64,000 nucleotides of DNA, taken from SIG622 sp045600125 (GTDB lineage: Bacteria; Bacillota; Clostridia; Oscillospirales; CAG-382). The position numbers and the translations under genes were made by a program. Positions 1 to 8,515 of the stretch are shown here, one piece after another. The notes beneath the pieces are model-generated. The model was not told the origin of the DNA and searched no databases. It saw only the letters and a program-made list of their open reading frames with translations. Each line of letters opens with the position of its first letter. The first letter of the stretch is position 1. The stretch spans positions 1-64,000 of the forward strand of contig JAZRXH010000101.1 of the NCBI GenBank assembly GCA_045600125.1. The letters are read 5' to 3'.

Positions 1-745
1 GGCAGATACAGACCGCCGCAATTCCGAGAAGGAGACACAGACCGTCGCCCGCAAGAACGCCTTTATCCGTTCCGAGAAGCGCACACAGAAGCATATCGAC
101 TCCCACAATGACAAAGTTATTCAGAACGTGGAGAACGCAAGCCCAGACGAAGCCGTATTCAAACAGCACGAAGGCAAAAATCGATCCCGCAAAGAAGGTG
201 TGGAGGCACTGCGCCGCGTTTCCGTGTCCGATGGCGAAAGCAATGCCGGAAAGAAGAACGGCGAAGACCTTGCCTCCGTGTTTTCGGAACGCCTCGGCGC
301 CGTAGCTCCGATATACCAGCTCCTCGACGATGGGACCGAAAAGGATGGGATACAGCGCATTGAAAAGACGGAAGGTTTCCTCCGGGATGATCTGCCATAG
401 CTGTACCGTATGGCTGTCGCCGTACATCGTGTAGCCGACCGCATTCAGAAGCGCCTCCATGCCGTCGTAGCAGAAGCCGGACAACAGCTGTGTCACGCAC
501 ATAAGTCCGAAAACGCAGACAAAAACCGAAAAGCGCATCTTCTTCCCCGGACTTCCAAGGGAGAGCTTATCCTTTGAAAGCCTTGCAATGAGATACACCG
601 CCGCAAAGGACAGCAACGCCGTGGTGATATCGTCAAAGCCGATCACATACAGATAGCGGTACAGAAACAGGTAGAGTGCCAGAGCGAAAAAGATGATGCT
701 GCAGCGCCCGTACAGAAAATTCTTTATGCCGCTTTTCTTCTCCAT
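1..745 (-). CDS. CPBP-family intramembrane metalloprotease (partial)
   Basis: This is an integral membrane protein whose C-terminus runs off the left edge; about 248 residues are visible. The three hallmarks of the CPBP (Abi, Rce1-like) glutamate/histidine proteases are present in order: EELVYR at about residue 140, FAIGHG about 30 residues later, and HVLNN further on. Hydrophobic segments lie before, between and after them. Family members cleave or process membrane or prenylated peptides, and in Gram-positives many are linked to bacteriocin self-immunity, but the substrate here cannot be told. The start is ATG 745, eight bases behind GGAGG. An in-frame ATG at 820 has no ribosome site. No bacteriocin gene is visible nearby. 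Confidence 0.82.
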   Translation of the reverse strand, partial: MEKKSGIKNFLYGRCSIIFFALALYLFLYRYLYVIGFDDITTALLSFAAVYLIARLSKDKLSLGSPGKKMRFSVFVCVFGLMCVTQLLSGFCYDGMEALLNAVGYTMYGDSHTVQLWQIIPEETFRLFNALYPILFGPIVEELVYRSYGAEAFRKHGGKVFAVLLSGIAFAIGHGNAAQCLHTFFAGSIFAFVLFEYGFVWACVLHVLNNFVIVGVDMLLCALLGTDKGVLAGDGLCLLLGIAAVCIC

Positions 746-917
746 ATGACGTTCCTCCAAGTGTACAGACAGTTCAAGGGCATCTATGAATGGCTCTCTG
801 CGCCGTCTTTTGGTTCTCATTTTGGTCAGTCTGCATTTACTTTCAGCCGCAAAGGCGGCAAACCGACCGGAAAAGAGGCGTTTTCCGCTCGTTTCCCGAC
901 CGATTCTGCGCTTTTCC

Positions 918-2042
918 TCACACGCCCTGCACAAAGTGGCAGAAGAGATAGAGGATGATAAGAAATCCGAAGTTGAACGCCGAGAAAATCCCGATATAGT
1001 ATTTGGCCTTATAGGGGTTATGCGCCTGATATTCCCGGAAGGTGATGAGGCTGGCAAGCGAAGCGATGAGCGTTCCGGTGCCGCCGATATTGACGCCGAT
1101 AAGGAGCGAGCGCCAGTTTTCGGTGAACTGCGAAAGCAGAATGGCGCTGGGGACGTTGCTGATGAACTGGCAGGAAAGCGCCGAGAAAAGAAGAGTGTCT
1201 TTTGAAAGGAAGGAAGCGAAGAAATGCCGCACTCCTTCGATCCTCGCCATATTTCCCGAAAAGATAAAGAAGCAGACGAAGGTGAGAAGAAGCGGATAAT
1301 CCACCTTTTTCAGAGCGTCCCGGTCGAGGAACAAGAGCGATACGAGGATGACGGCGAGTCCTACGGGGTACGGGATCGTGCGGAAGACGATGGCGATGGA
1401 GAGGGCGAAAAGCACAAGATAAACGGCAGTGCGAAGCGGGGGCAGTTTTTCATCGTCGTTCCCGGAAAGTATCATTTTATCGTTGGGGAAGAAAAGACAG
1501 ATGACCGTGATCAGGGCAATCGCCACGGCAAAGGGAGGCGCCATGACCTTCACAAAGTCGCCGTTCGGAATGTTGAACTTGGTATACAGATAGAGGTTTT
1601 GGGGATTTCCGAAGGGGGTGAGCATCCCGCCGAGGTTGGCGGCGATGTTCTGCAGGATGAAGGTCGTCGCCATCAGCTCCTCCCTTTTCGTGGCGCTCAG
1701 CACGAAATAGCCGAGAGGGAGAAAGGTCAGAAGCGCCATGTCGTTGGCGATGAGCATCGAGCCGATAAAGGTGATATAGACCAGCGCCAGCACCGTCATG
1801 CGGGTCGTGCCGAAGAGTCGGACGATCTTCCGTGCGATGATGGTGAAGAAGCGGATATTCCGGAGAGCGCAGACCACGGCGAGCACCGAGAAAAGGCAGC
1901 TCAGGGTCTTGAAATCGAAGTAACCTATGTACTCTTTATCGGGACGGATGATAAAGGAAGTGATGACCGCCGCCAGAAACGCCACGGTCAAAACGGCATT
2001 TTTTCGGATGAATGAATAGATCCTCAGTATCGGTCGAAGCAT
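918..2042 (-). CDS. SLC13/ArsB/CitMHS-type anion permease
   Basis: This polytopic membrane protein of 374 residues has about ten hydrophobic segments. It belongs to the ion-transporter superfamily that includes arsenite, citrate and dicarboxylate permeases. The conserved half-repeat signatures are visible: NDMALLTFLPL in the first half with NLGGMLTPFGNPQN following it, and SNVPSAILLS with NIGGTGTLIASLASLI in the second half. This internal symmetry is typical of the family. The start at 2042 has an AAAGGAAG ribosome site; the open frame extends upstream through the promoter region, so a longer start is unlikely. It is transcribed alone from the promoter at 2129-2157. Substrate unknown; an organic acid or other anion is the family-based inference. 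Confidence 0.85.
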   Translation of the reverse strand: MLRPILRIYSFIRKNAVLTVAFLAAVITSFIIRPDKEYIGYFDFKTLSCLFSVLAVVCALRNIRFFTIIARKIVRLFGTTRMTVLALVYITFIGSMLIANDMALLTFLPLGYFVLSATKREELMATTFILQNIAANLGGMLTPFGNPQNLYLYTKFNIPNGDFVKVMAPPFAVAIALITVICLFFPNDKMILSGNDDEKLPPLRTAVYLVLFALSIAIVFRTIPYPVGLAVILVSLLFLDRDALKKVDYPLLLTFVCFFIFSGNMARIEGVRHFFASFLSKDTLLFSALSCQFISNVPSAILLSQFTENWRSLLIGVNIGGTGTLIASLASLITFREYQAHNPYKAKYYIGIFSAFNFGFLIILYLFCHFVQGV

Positions 2043-2128
2043 GATTGGCTTCCTTTCGTTCTGATTCGGGAACAGGGTGGAATACAGCCGCCCTGCTGCG
2101 GCTTTTCTCTTTTCCCGCACAAGACAGT

Positions 2129-2157
2129 ATTGTAGCACGGTCTTTTCCAAAAAGCAA
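2129..2157 (-). promoter_or_regulatory. Sigma-A promoter of the anion permease
   Basis: Read on the minus strand, TTGCTT (2152-2157) and TACAAT (2129-2134) are separated by exactly 17 bases, about 85 bases ahead of the permease start at 2042. Confidence 0.7.
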
Positions 2158-2257
2158 GATAAATATGAGAAAAAAGGGAATTTTATGCTTTTTTCGGCAC
2201 AAAATTCCCACATTTTCTATCGCTTTGTTTGCCTTGAAGTCAAAACGAGGCAAAGCC

Positions 2258-3001
2258 TCAAAGCACGCCGTTTATCCTGTCAATCAGCGCCGGGATCTCC
2301 GAAACGTCCTTTACCGCATACTCGCACGGCTCGATCTCGGGGAGCCACATATCACGGGTCATGACCCATATGGGGGTGTATCCCGCATTTCTTGAGCCGT
2401 CCACGTCATTCTTCGGATGGTCGCCCACGTAGGCAAGGTTCTCCGGCGGAATGCCGATACGGCGGGAAAACTCGAGGAACACCTCTTTGTCCGGCTTCAG
2501 AATGCCGATCTCGCCGGAGATGAGTATCTTGTCGAAGCAGTCGGTGATGCCGAGAAGGCGCAGCTTGGCATTCTGTCGGATGATCCCCTTTTCGCTTGCG
2601 GCGTTGGTGATGAGCCCGACCTTCAGTCCTTTCTTCCGGAGCGCTTCCAGCATCGGCTTTGTAAAGGGAAACGGCACGGCGTACTTTACAAAGAGGGTAT
2701 TCATGAGATAGTCGGTATACTCGTCGTAGGTCGGAGGATCCTTAAAAATCTTCCGTCTTGCGTATTCCTCCCAGAGCTTTCGCCAGCCGTACAGAATGAC
2801 GCTCTTGTCGCTTTCGATCATCTGCTCGGCAAGGTCGTCGGCGGAAAGGGACGGGTCAAAGTTTGCCCCGAAACGCTCGAGAAGCTCAAGGGCGCAGAGG
2901 CGGAGGGTAGCATATCGGTCAAAAAGGGTGTGGTCGAGGTCGAACACGACGCCGGTTATTTTCGGTTTTTGTTTTGCTTCTTCAGTGTTCTGTGGGGCCA
3001 T
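2258..3001 (-). CDS. HAD-superfamily hydrolase, subfamily IA (YjjG/PyrP-like)
   Basis: This soluble 247-residue phosphatase has all four HAD motifs. Motif I is DLDHTLFD, with nucleophile Asp20 and acid/base Asp22. Motif II is LITNAAS, motif III has the Lys of KPDKEVF, and motif IV is YVGDHPKNDVDG with metal-binding aspartates. The helical cap between motifs I and II fits subfamily IA, which includes nucleotide phosphatases such as YjjG and phosphoglycolate phosphatase. The start is taken at ATG 3001, which has AAAGGCAGG just upstream; an ATG at 3043 lacks a site and lies against the upstream terminator. It stands alone behind that terminator, so its own promoter or read-through must drive it. 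The substrate cannot be inferred. Confidence 0.85.
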   Translation of the reverse strand: MAPQNTEEAKQKPKITGVVFDLDHTLFDRYATLRLCALELLERFGANFDPSLSADDLAEQMIESDKSVILYGWRKLWEEYARRKIFKDPPTYDEYTDYLMNTLFVKYAVPFPFTKPMLEALRKKGLKVGLITNAASEKGIIRQNAKLRLLGITDCFDKILISGEIGILKPDKEVFLEFSRRIGIPPENLAYVGDHPKNDVDGSRNAGYTPIWVMTRDMWLPEIEPCEYAVKDVSEIPALIDRINGVL

Positions 3002-3057
3002 GGTTCCTGCCTTTCGTAGTATGGGATTGCGTCTTATTCTCAAATGACAAGAAGATA

Positions 3058-3085
3058 CGGGGACACGTCTTTATCTGTGTCCCCG
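3058..3085 (-). terminator. Rho-independent terminator after putP-like gene
   Basis: A perfect 9-bp stem (CGGGGACAC with GTGTCCCCG) encloses a 10-base loop. A pyrimidine-rich run follows on the minus strand and a stronger T run on the plus strand, so it may work in both directions. It lies 15 bases beyond the symporter stop. Confidence 0.75.
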
Positions 3086-3099
3086 CATTTTTCTTTTTA

Positions 3100-4641
3100 T
3101 TACTTGTTCTTTACGAGTTCGTTTACCCTGTCGAATTCATCGGTGATCTCCTTGTCGGGAGCCTTCGTGAGGAGGCTGACAACGATGATGGCGATGAGAG
3201 CGCAGATAAAGGCGGGAAGAAGCTCATAGATGGCGAGAACGCCGCCGAGCTTTGCGATACCGAACTTCCAGATGAATACCATAGCGGCACCGGTGATCAT
3301 GCCGGCAAGGGCGCCCCACTTATTGGAGCGCTTCCAGAAGAGGGCGGTGAGGACGACGGGGCCGAAAGCGGCGCCGAAGCCTGCCCATGCGAAGGACACG
3401 ATACGGAAGACGTTGCTGTTCTTATCCAGTGCAAAGAGGATACCGATAAGGGCGATGCCGAGCACGGTAAGTCTTGCAACGAGGATGGACTTCTTGGGGG
3501 AGAGTTTCTTGCCGGTAAGTGCCTTGGCAAGGTCCTCGGAAATGGAGGAGGCTGCCGCAAGGAGCTGAGAGTCTGCCGTAGACATGGTGGAAGCGAGGAT
3601 ACCCGCCAGCACGATGCCGCCGATGATGGCGAAGAAGAAGCCGTACTTACTGATCACGTCGGCGAGAAGAACGACGATGGTCTCGGTGTCGGTCATTTCC
3701 ACGATGGTGCCGTTATTGACGAGGCTGTAGCCCTCGATGCCGATGAAGATAGCGACGAACATGGCGATGACCACCCAGATGGAAGCCACACGTCTGGAAA
3801 GCTTGAGCTTGTTCTCGTTGCCGATCGCCATAAAGCGGAGGAGGATGTGCGGCATACCGAAGTAGCCGAGACCCCATGCAAGGGTGGAAGCGATGGTGAA
3901 GGGGGTGAAGGGAGCCTCTGCGCCGCCATTGAACCACATATTAGTGCTGTTCAGGCTGAAGTAGCCGGGAAGGCTCTTGGCTTTCTCGAGAACGGCGCCG
4001 AAGCCGCCTGCCTTATTGGCAGCGAAGAAGAGAACGAAGATAAGAGCCGCCGTCATGATGATGCTCTGCACGAAGTCGGTGGTGGAAGCGGCGAGGAAGC
4101 CGCCCATGGTGGTGTAAGCCACGATGACGAGTGCCGAGATGATCATAGCGGGGATGTAGCCGATATCAAAAATAGAGGAGAAAAGCTTACCGCAGGCGGA
4201 GAAGCCGGAAGCGGCATAGGCTACGAAGAAGATAACAATGATGAGAGCGGAAATGCTCTTGAGAAGCTTGGTGTTGTCTCTCCAGCGGTTCTCGAAGAAG
4301 GAGGGCACCGTGATGGAGTTATTGCAGTTGGCGGTATAGATACGGAGTCTTCTCGCCACGAGCAGCCAGTTGAGGTATGTACCGAGAGCAAGACCGATGG
4401 CTGTCCAGGAGGACTCGGCGATGCTTCCGGCAAGAGCCAGCCCGGGGATACCCATGAGGAGGTAGGCGCTCATGTCCGATGCTTCCGCACTCATGGCGGT
4501 AACGAAGGGACCGAGCTTACGTCCGCCGAGGTAATAGTCGCCGGAGTCACTTGTCTTTTTGGAGCATACGTAGCCGATCACGAGCATACCGATAAGGTAG
4601 ATCGCAATGGTCGCAAGCATGATGATCTGTTGGCTTGTCAT
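3100..4641 (-). CDS. putP: Sodium/proline-type symporter (SSS family, PutP-like)
   Basis: This 513-residue membrane protein has about 13 hydrophobic segments. It is full length for the sodium:solute symporter family and closest in pattern to PutP. The family signature near the N-terminus (YYLGGRKLGPFVTAMSAEAS) and the sodium-site region STTDFVQ are readable, and MSTADSQLLAAAS in the second half is typical of PutP. Family knowledge predicts Na+-coupled uptake of proline or a related amino acid. The start is ATG 4641 with AAGGAG nine bases upstream; the frame continues upstream to 4701 without a second ribosome site. It is monocistronic, with a strong promoter at 4692-4720, an adjoining 30-bp palindrome and a hairpin terminator downstream. 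Confidence 0.9.
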   Translation of the reverse strand: MTSQQIIMLATIAIYLIGMLVIGYVCSKKTSDSGDYYLGGRKLGPFVTAMSAEASDMSAYLLMGIPGLALAGSIAESSWTAIGLALGTYLNWLLVARRLRIYTANCNNSITVPSFFENRWRDNTKLLKSISALIIVIFFVAYAASGFSACGKLFSSIFDIGYIPAMIISALVIVAYTTMGGFLAASTTDFVQSIIMTAALIFVLFFAANKAGGFGAVLEKAKSLPGYFSLNSTNMWFNGGAEAPFTPFTIASTLAWGLGYFGMPHILLRFMAIGNENKLKLSRRVASIWVVIAMFVAIFIGIEGYSLVNNGTIVEMTDTETIVVLLADVISKYGFFFAIIGGIVLAGILASTMSTADSQLLAAASSISEDLAKALTGKKLSPKKSILVARLTVLGIALIGILFALDKNSNVFRIVSFAWAGFGAAFGPVVLTALFWKRSNKWGALAGMITGAAMVFIWKFGIAKLGGVLAIYELLPAFICALIAIIVVSLLTKAPDKEITDEFDRVNELVKNK

Positions 4642-4691
4642 AATTTCTCCTTGATTTTCGGAAAAAAACTTTTCCTTTATTTTACCGGTAC

Positions 4692-4720
4692 AGTATACCA
4701 CAAAAAGATATAGAACGCAA
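4692..4720 (-). promoter_or_regulatory. Sigma-A promoter of the PutP-like symporter
   Basis: On the minus strand TTGCGT (4715-4720) and TATACT (4692-4697) are spaced by 17 bases, 51 bases before the start codon. The 30-bp inverted repeat at 4721-4750 abuts the -35 hexamer. Confidence 0.75.
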
Positions 4721-4750
4721 TACAGAACAAAGTATACACTTTGTTCTGTA
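4721..4750. promoter_or_regulatory. Perfect 30-bp inverted repeat, likely operator
   Basis: Two perfect 12-base arms (TACAGAACAAAG and CTTTGTTCTGTA) flank a 6-base centre. The site sits immediately upstream of the symporter -35 box, where an activator or an upstream-binding repressor would bind. It differs from LexA boxes in spacing. The cognate regulator is unknown; the nearest regulators encoded here are the TetR (6179-6766) and AraC (6876-7637) proteins. Confidence 0.6.
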
Positions 4751-4932
4751 CTAATTTTGAAATACTATATAGAATTTTAAGTTATACTTGCGTTTATGTA
4801 CTGTACGATTTCCAGAACATTTTTTCTGAAAGAAAAACTACGAAAAATTATTTTTCCGAAAAAAGGCAGAAAAGCAGGCAGGAGTCCGGAAAGAGTTTGC
4901 AAAAGCATGGCAAAAGCTTTCAACGCAGCATT

Positions 4933-4964
4933 CCGGCTTCTTCGCTTCCCGGCTTCTTCGCTTC
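4933..4964. repeat. 16-bp perfect tandem duplication
   Basis: CCGGCTTCTTCGCTTC occurs twice back to back in the gap between the symporter promoter and the AlaX stop, and GTGCCGG follows. Minus-strand RNA could form a CCGGC/GCCGG hairpin, but there is no good T run, so it is not called a terminator. Confidence 0.6.
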
Positions 4965-4985
4965 GTGCCGGACAAAAGTCCCCCG

Positions 4986-6137
4986 TCAGATGCCGAAGGC
5001 GGTGTCGATCGCTTCTCTCGGGGCACGGAAAAGGCCGGAAAGCATTTCGTCCGAGCCGCCTCCGCCGCCGGGGAGCCTGATATTCTCTTTGACGTAGCTT
5101 TTCAGCTTGACGTTTTGGCTCGTGATGACGTAGCGGTAGCCGTCCTTGTCGTTTCCGGAAAGACAGACGCAGACGCCGGTGCATTTTTCTCTGCCGAGAT
5201 TGGCGGCGGCACGGAGGGTGTCGGTGTCGCAGTCGTCAAGATAGAAGGTGATGTTGCCCTCTTTATTCGGGAGTGCTGCCATTTCCGAGGCGATGAAGCG
5301 GCGGCAGAGACCGTTATAGCGGTATTTCTCGGCGGCAAGGTCGGCAAGGAGATGGTTTACCGCTTCGGCACATTCGCTCTGCTTCACCGAAAGAGCCGAA
5401 GCGATGGCGGCAGTGTTGGCGTAGCGCTCGTTATAGTCGTCGAGGGCGTCGAAGCCGCAGTGCATATGGACACGGATACCGCCCTTGTAATGGATAAAAT
5501 CAAGGATCTTGATGATGCCGATGCTTCCCGTCCGTCTGACGTGGGGCGCACAGCAGGCGCAGACGTCGTACCCTTCGATGGTCACGATGCGCACGTTTTC
5601 GGTAAGCTCCAGCTTGCTCCGGTAGGAAATGCCGGAAAGCGCCTCGAAAGACGGATATTCGGTCTTTATCGGAATATTCTCGGCAACGGCTCGGTTGGCT
5701 TCTTTTTCGATCATCAGAAGCTGTTCCCGACTGAGGACGCCGTTATAGTCCATGGTGACGTCCTGCGAGCCGAGACGGAAGCCCACGTTTTCAAAGCCGA
5801 AGTGCTTATGGATGAGTCCCGAAACGATATGCTCGCCCGAGTGGTTCTGCATCTTACGGAAGCGCTCGTCAAAGTTTATGCGGCATTTTACCTCGGCGCC
5901 TGCGGGGAAGGGAGCCGAGGAGGTGTGGAAGATTTCGCCGGAACGGATCTGCACGTCGGTGATTTCGGCGTTTTCGATGAAACCCGTATCGCTCGTCTGT
6001 CCGCCGCCCTCCGGGAAGAAGGCGGTGCGGTCAAGGAGGATCTCGTACTGTCCTTTGCCGTTTTCCTTTGAGGCAAGGACCTTTGCCGAGAATTCCGAGG
6101 TATAACTGTCAAGGTCGTATAATTTTACGGTGGACAT
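4986..6137 (-). CDS. Stand-alone alanyl-tRNA editing protein (AlaX-L type)
   Basis: This 383-residue protein resembles the editing half of alanyl-tRNA synthetase and would hydrolyse Ser-tRNA(Ala) or Gly-tRNA(Ala). The zinc-binding editing motifs are present: HSGEH (His99, His103) and CxxxH in CACCAPH (Cys195, His199). The N-terminal segment with FFPEGGGQTSD is the usual beta-barrel of the family. The C-terminal third resembles the DHHA1 domain and ends with the glycine-rich LPGGGGGSDEMLSG. The length fits the long AlaX form. It lies 41 bases downstream of the TetR gene with no terminator between, so the two are probably cotranscribed from the promoter at 6815-6843. The link between a TetR regulator and this enzyme is not explained by the sequence. 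Confidence 0.9.
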   Translation of the reverse strand: MSTVKLYDLDSYTSEFSAKVLASKENGKGQYEILLDRTAFFPEGGGQTSDTGFIENAEITDVQIRSGEIFHTSSAPFPAGAEVKCRINFDERFRKMQNHSGEHIVSGLIHKHFGFENVGFRLGSQDVTMDYNGVLSREQLLMIEKEANRAVAENIPIKTEYPSFEALSGISYRSKLELTENVRIVTIEGYDVCACCAPHVRRTGSIGIIKILDFIHYKGGIRVHMHCGFDALDDYNERYANTAAIASALSVKQSECAEAVNHLLADLAAEKYRYNGLCRRFIASEMAALPNKEGNITFYLDDCDTDTLRAAANLGREKCTGVCVCLSGNDKDGYRYVITSQNVKLKSYVKENIRLPGGGGGSDEMLSGLFRAPREAIDTAFGI

Positions 6138-6178
6138 GGTTTGGTCAGCCTTTCTGTTTTTCTTATACTCTTATACTC

Positions 6179-6766
6179 TTATTTCGTTTTATAGCCCGCA
6201 AGGAACATGGGCATCATATCGGCGGAATACTTTTTCAGGGAATACTCTCCGTTGCAGATGCACCAGTCGTACATGATAGCTCTTTCGCACAGGGCGTACG
6301 CCTTGACGATCTCGTTGACCGAGTAGTCGGAGGATAGTTCTCCCCTCGCCTGCCCCTCGGTGACGATGCGGCGGATGACCTTATAGTATGTACGGTTATG
6401 GTCGAGAAGGTGCTTTTCGCCCTTGGTGACAAGCTGTGTGGAGTAAAGTCTTGCGAGAAGCTCGAGGGAAACACCGTTCTCCACCATGGCAAAAAGCTCG
6501 GCGTTCAGATAAATGAGCTTATCGAAGGCGTTCATATCCGGGTCCATCACCTGCATAAGCTCCTCGTATTTTTCATCGAACAGATAGGAAAGAGAGGACA
6601 ACAGCTCGTCCTTGCCGTCGAAATAGTGATAAAACGAGCCCTTGGAGGTGCCGGACTCCTCGATGATCTCCTCCACGGTGGTGTCGTCGTAGCCCTGCTC
6701 ATAGAAGAGCTTCCAGGCGGCGACGATGATCTTTCCCTTGGTGCCTCTTTCGCTTCGCTTTGACAT
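6179..6766 (-). CDS. TetR/AcrR-family transcriptional regulator
   Basis: This 195-residue one-domain regulator has an N-terminal TetR DNA-binding domain at residues 8-55. The typical signatures are EQGYDDTTVEEIIEESGTSKGSFYHYFDGKDEL. The C-terminal helical region would bind a ligand and dimerise; its ligand cannot be predicted. It is the first gene of a likely two-gene unit with the AlaX gene and may repress its own promoter. The ATG at 6766 follows GGCGGGAAAAC, a modest ribosome site. Confidence 0.9.
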   Translation of the reverse strand: MSKRSERGTKGKIIVAAWKLFYEQGYDDTTVEEIIEESGTSKGSFYHYFDGKDELLSSLSYLFDEKYEELMQVMDPDMNAFDKLIYLNAELFAMVENGVSLELLARLYSTQLVTKGEKHLLDHNRTYYKVIRRIVTEGQARGELSSDYSVNEIVKAYALCERAIMYDWCICNGEYSLKKYSADMMPMFLAGYKTK

Positions 6767-6814
6767 ATGTTTTCCCGCCTTTTCTTTCGATATTGGGGTA
6801 GCCTTTTCCCTGCC

Positions 6815-6843
6815 ATTTTATCATAAAACGGAAAAGAATGCAA
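6815..6843 (-). promoter_or_regulatory. Sigma-A promoter of the TetR-AlaX unit
   Basis: TTGCAT (6838-6843) and TAAAAT (6815-6820) on the minus strand are separated by 17 bases and lie about 50 bases ahead of the TetR start. Confidence 0.65.
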
Positions 6844-6875
6844 GGGACGGCTCTGTTTCTTCGGCTCCTGCCTTC

Positions 6876-7637
6876 TTATTGAGAGGATTGGATGTCTTTT
6901 TTTCCGCTCGTTTCGGAAGGAGCGGAGCCGAAATAGTTTTTGTATGCTCTGCTGAAGACGTAAATATCGGCATAGCCGCAAAGCTCGGCGGCTCTTCCCA
7001 CCGGGCACTTCTCAAGAAGCAGTGCCCTTGCCGCCTCCATGCGCACTCTCGTGATGTATTTCCCGATGGGGATGCCTTCGTATTTCAGAAACAGTTTTCG
7101 CAGATACACCTCGCTGACGCCGAGAAAGGACGCCGCCGTGCGGCAGTTCAGCTCGCAGTTGCCGAAATGCTCCGAGATATAGTCCGCCGCCTGCCGTTCA
7201 AGACGGAGCGGAGGATCGCCCTCGGCATGGAACGAGAACATCCCGTCAAGAAGGCGGTTATGCTGTTCGAGTACAGCATACTCCGAGCCCTGCGACGCTC
7301 TGCCGTAGAGTCCGATGAGCTTGCGGCACACGATGTCGGCAAGGTGAATATCTGCTTTCGGAAGGACCGTTATCCTATCGTAGACACTTTCTGCCTCAAA
7401 ATTGAAAAGGCAGCTGTCGGCGTCCTCCAGACACTCGTTTTTATAGGTCGCCCCCTTCGGCAGGTACACGGGATGATCCTTGTCGCAGAGAACGCTTCTG
7501 CCGTTTTCGGTAAAGCGGATGCATCCGCATTTCGGGACGACGATCCCCGAGGCATATCGGTTATTCATCCATACACAGTTCTGCGCCCGATCGCAGGCGA
7601 ACACGGCGCTGACGCCTTTCTTTACGAATATTTCCAA
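6876..7637 (-). CDS. AraC-family transcriptional regulator
   Basis: This 253-residue protein has an N-terminal cupin-like sensing region and a C-terminal AraC double helix-turn-helix domain at about residues 150-240. The first helix-turn-helix carries RTAASFLGVSEVYLRKLF and the second has VGRAAELCGYADIYVFSRAYKNYFG. Proteins of this type usually control carbohydrate or stress genes. The only start consistent with the conserved N-terminus is TTG 7637, preceded by a purine-rich stretch containing GGGAGGGAAG; this is a rare start codon and lowers certainty about the exact N-terminus. It has its own promoter (7719-7747). No adjoining enzyme or transporter operon reveals its target. Confidence 0.85.
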   Translation of the reverse strand: MEIFVKKGVSAVFACDRAQNCVWMNNRYASGIVVPKCGCIRFTENGRSVLCDKDHPVYLPKGATYKNECLEDADSCLFNFEAESVYDRITVLPKADIHLADIVCRKLIGLYGRASQGSEYAVLEQHNRLLDGMFSFHAEGDPPLRLERQAADYISEHFGNCELNCRTAASFLGVSEVYLRKLFLKYEGIPIGKYITRVRMEAARALLLEKCPVGRAAELCGYADIYVFSRAYKNYFGSAPSETSGKKDIQSSQ

Positions 7638-7718
7638 GGTCTTGTCTTCCCTCCCCTTCCCTCCCCGCTCATTTCGTTTGGGGCTTTTTCGGCAGCAGAA
7701 ATGCTCCGCTTACTTTGT

Positions 7719-7747
7719 ATTGTACACTGAAAAAGGGGGAAAGTCAA
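7719..7747 (-). promoter_or_regulatory. Sigma-A promoter of the AraC regulator
   Basis: TTGACT (7742-7747) and TACAAT (7719-7724) on the minus strand have a 17-base spacer, about 80 bases before the TTG start at 7637. Confidence 0.75.
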
Positions 7748-7780
7748 TATCGTTTTTGCAAAATGCGAAACGTCTCTTTT

Positions 7781-8365
7781 TTACTGCCTTTTTTCCTCAT
7801 TCCCGGCATCTTTGAGATTTCTTTTCGGGCAGGAAGCGAAAGCAGTGAAAAGGAATGCAGCCGTGGCGACGGCAAGCGTTATGTGCCCGGCGGCGTTTGA
7901 AAGGCGGAAGGCGGGAGCGTTCTCAAGGCTTATGCTGCAAAAACAACCGCAGAGAGCGTAAAAAGCGGTCGGGACAGTTGAAGAAGTCAAGTAGTAAAGG
8001 GCTTTCTTCTTCCCGGCACCTCCAAACGTCCTTCTTTGAAGGAGTATCACCCCGAAAGAAAATACTATGAGCGTGACAAAAAACGTATCGGCAAGAAGAA
8101 GCGATGAGTTCAATGCCGCCCAAAGCTCCCTTCCTTCTCCCCTTCCCGCACACAGCGCAGCAAGGACAGCACCGAGGGAAATGCAGAGAACTCCTTTACC
8201 AAAAGCACAGCGGTCAAAAAAGAGCCCGTTCTCCCCGCTTCCCGCTTCTTTGCCGTAGGCTTTCCGGAGCGAGAATGCACAGCACACCGACAGAAGCGCC
8301 GCCCCGAAGACGGTTTTACGCATAAGGAGAACAAGGAGCAGGACAAGGACAAAAGACGCCGTCAT
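7781..8365 (-). CDS. Hypothetical integral membrane protein
   Basis: I do not recognise this 194-residue protein. It is strongly hydrophobic, with four to five likely membrane segments, including one at residues 1-20, and short basic loops. Cysteines occur in several segments (CALCGCFCS and similar), and there is no catalytic motif. The start at 8365 has GGGG about ten bases upstream. It begins 27 bases after the terminator of the radical SAM operon on the same strand, so it needs its own promoter or read-through. Coding is supported by uninterrupted hydrophobic periodicity; the opposite-strand frames through it do not look like proteins. Confidence 0.55.
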   Translation of the reverse strand: MTASFVLVLLLVLLMRKTVFGAALLSVCCAFSLRKAYGKEAGSGENGLFFDRCAFGKGVLCISLGAVLAALCAGRGEGRELWAALNSSLLLADTFFVTLIVFSFGVILLQRRTFGGAGKKKALYYLTSSTVPTAFYALCGCFCSISLENAPAFRLSNAAGHITLAVATAAFLFTAFASCPKRNLKDAGNEEKRQ

Positions 8366-8391
8366 AGGTGTTTTCCCCTTTCAAAAAGATA

Positions 8392-8417
8392 AACCGGGGA
8401 GTTTTCGATCCCCGGTT
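8392..8417 (-). terminator. Terminator of the radical SAM / RsmI operon
   Basis: A perfect 9-bp stem (AACCGGGGA with TCCCCGGTT) and an 8-base loop are followed on the minus strand by TATCTTTTTG. It lies about 100 bases beyond the radical SAM stop. Confidence 0.8.
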
Positions 8418-8515
8418 ATTTTCTGCTTGTTCTGCTTTATTCATACCGGAAAAGAAGGTGCAAAAGCAAACAGATGCCGATATTTCGCTGCTTTCGGCAT
8501 CTTTGCGGCCTTTTC

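Noticed and set aside
4933..4964. Tandem 16-bp repeat as a CRISPR or attachment site
   Set aside because: Only two adjacent copies, no spacers and no integrase nearby.
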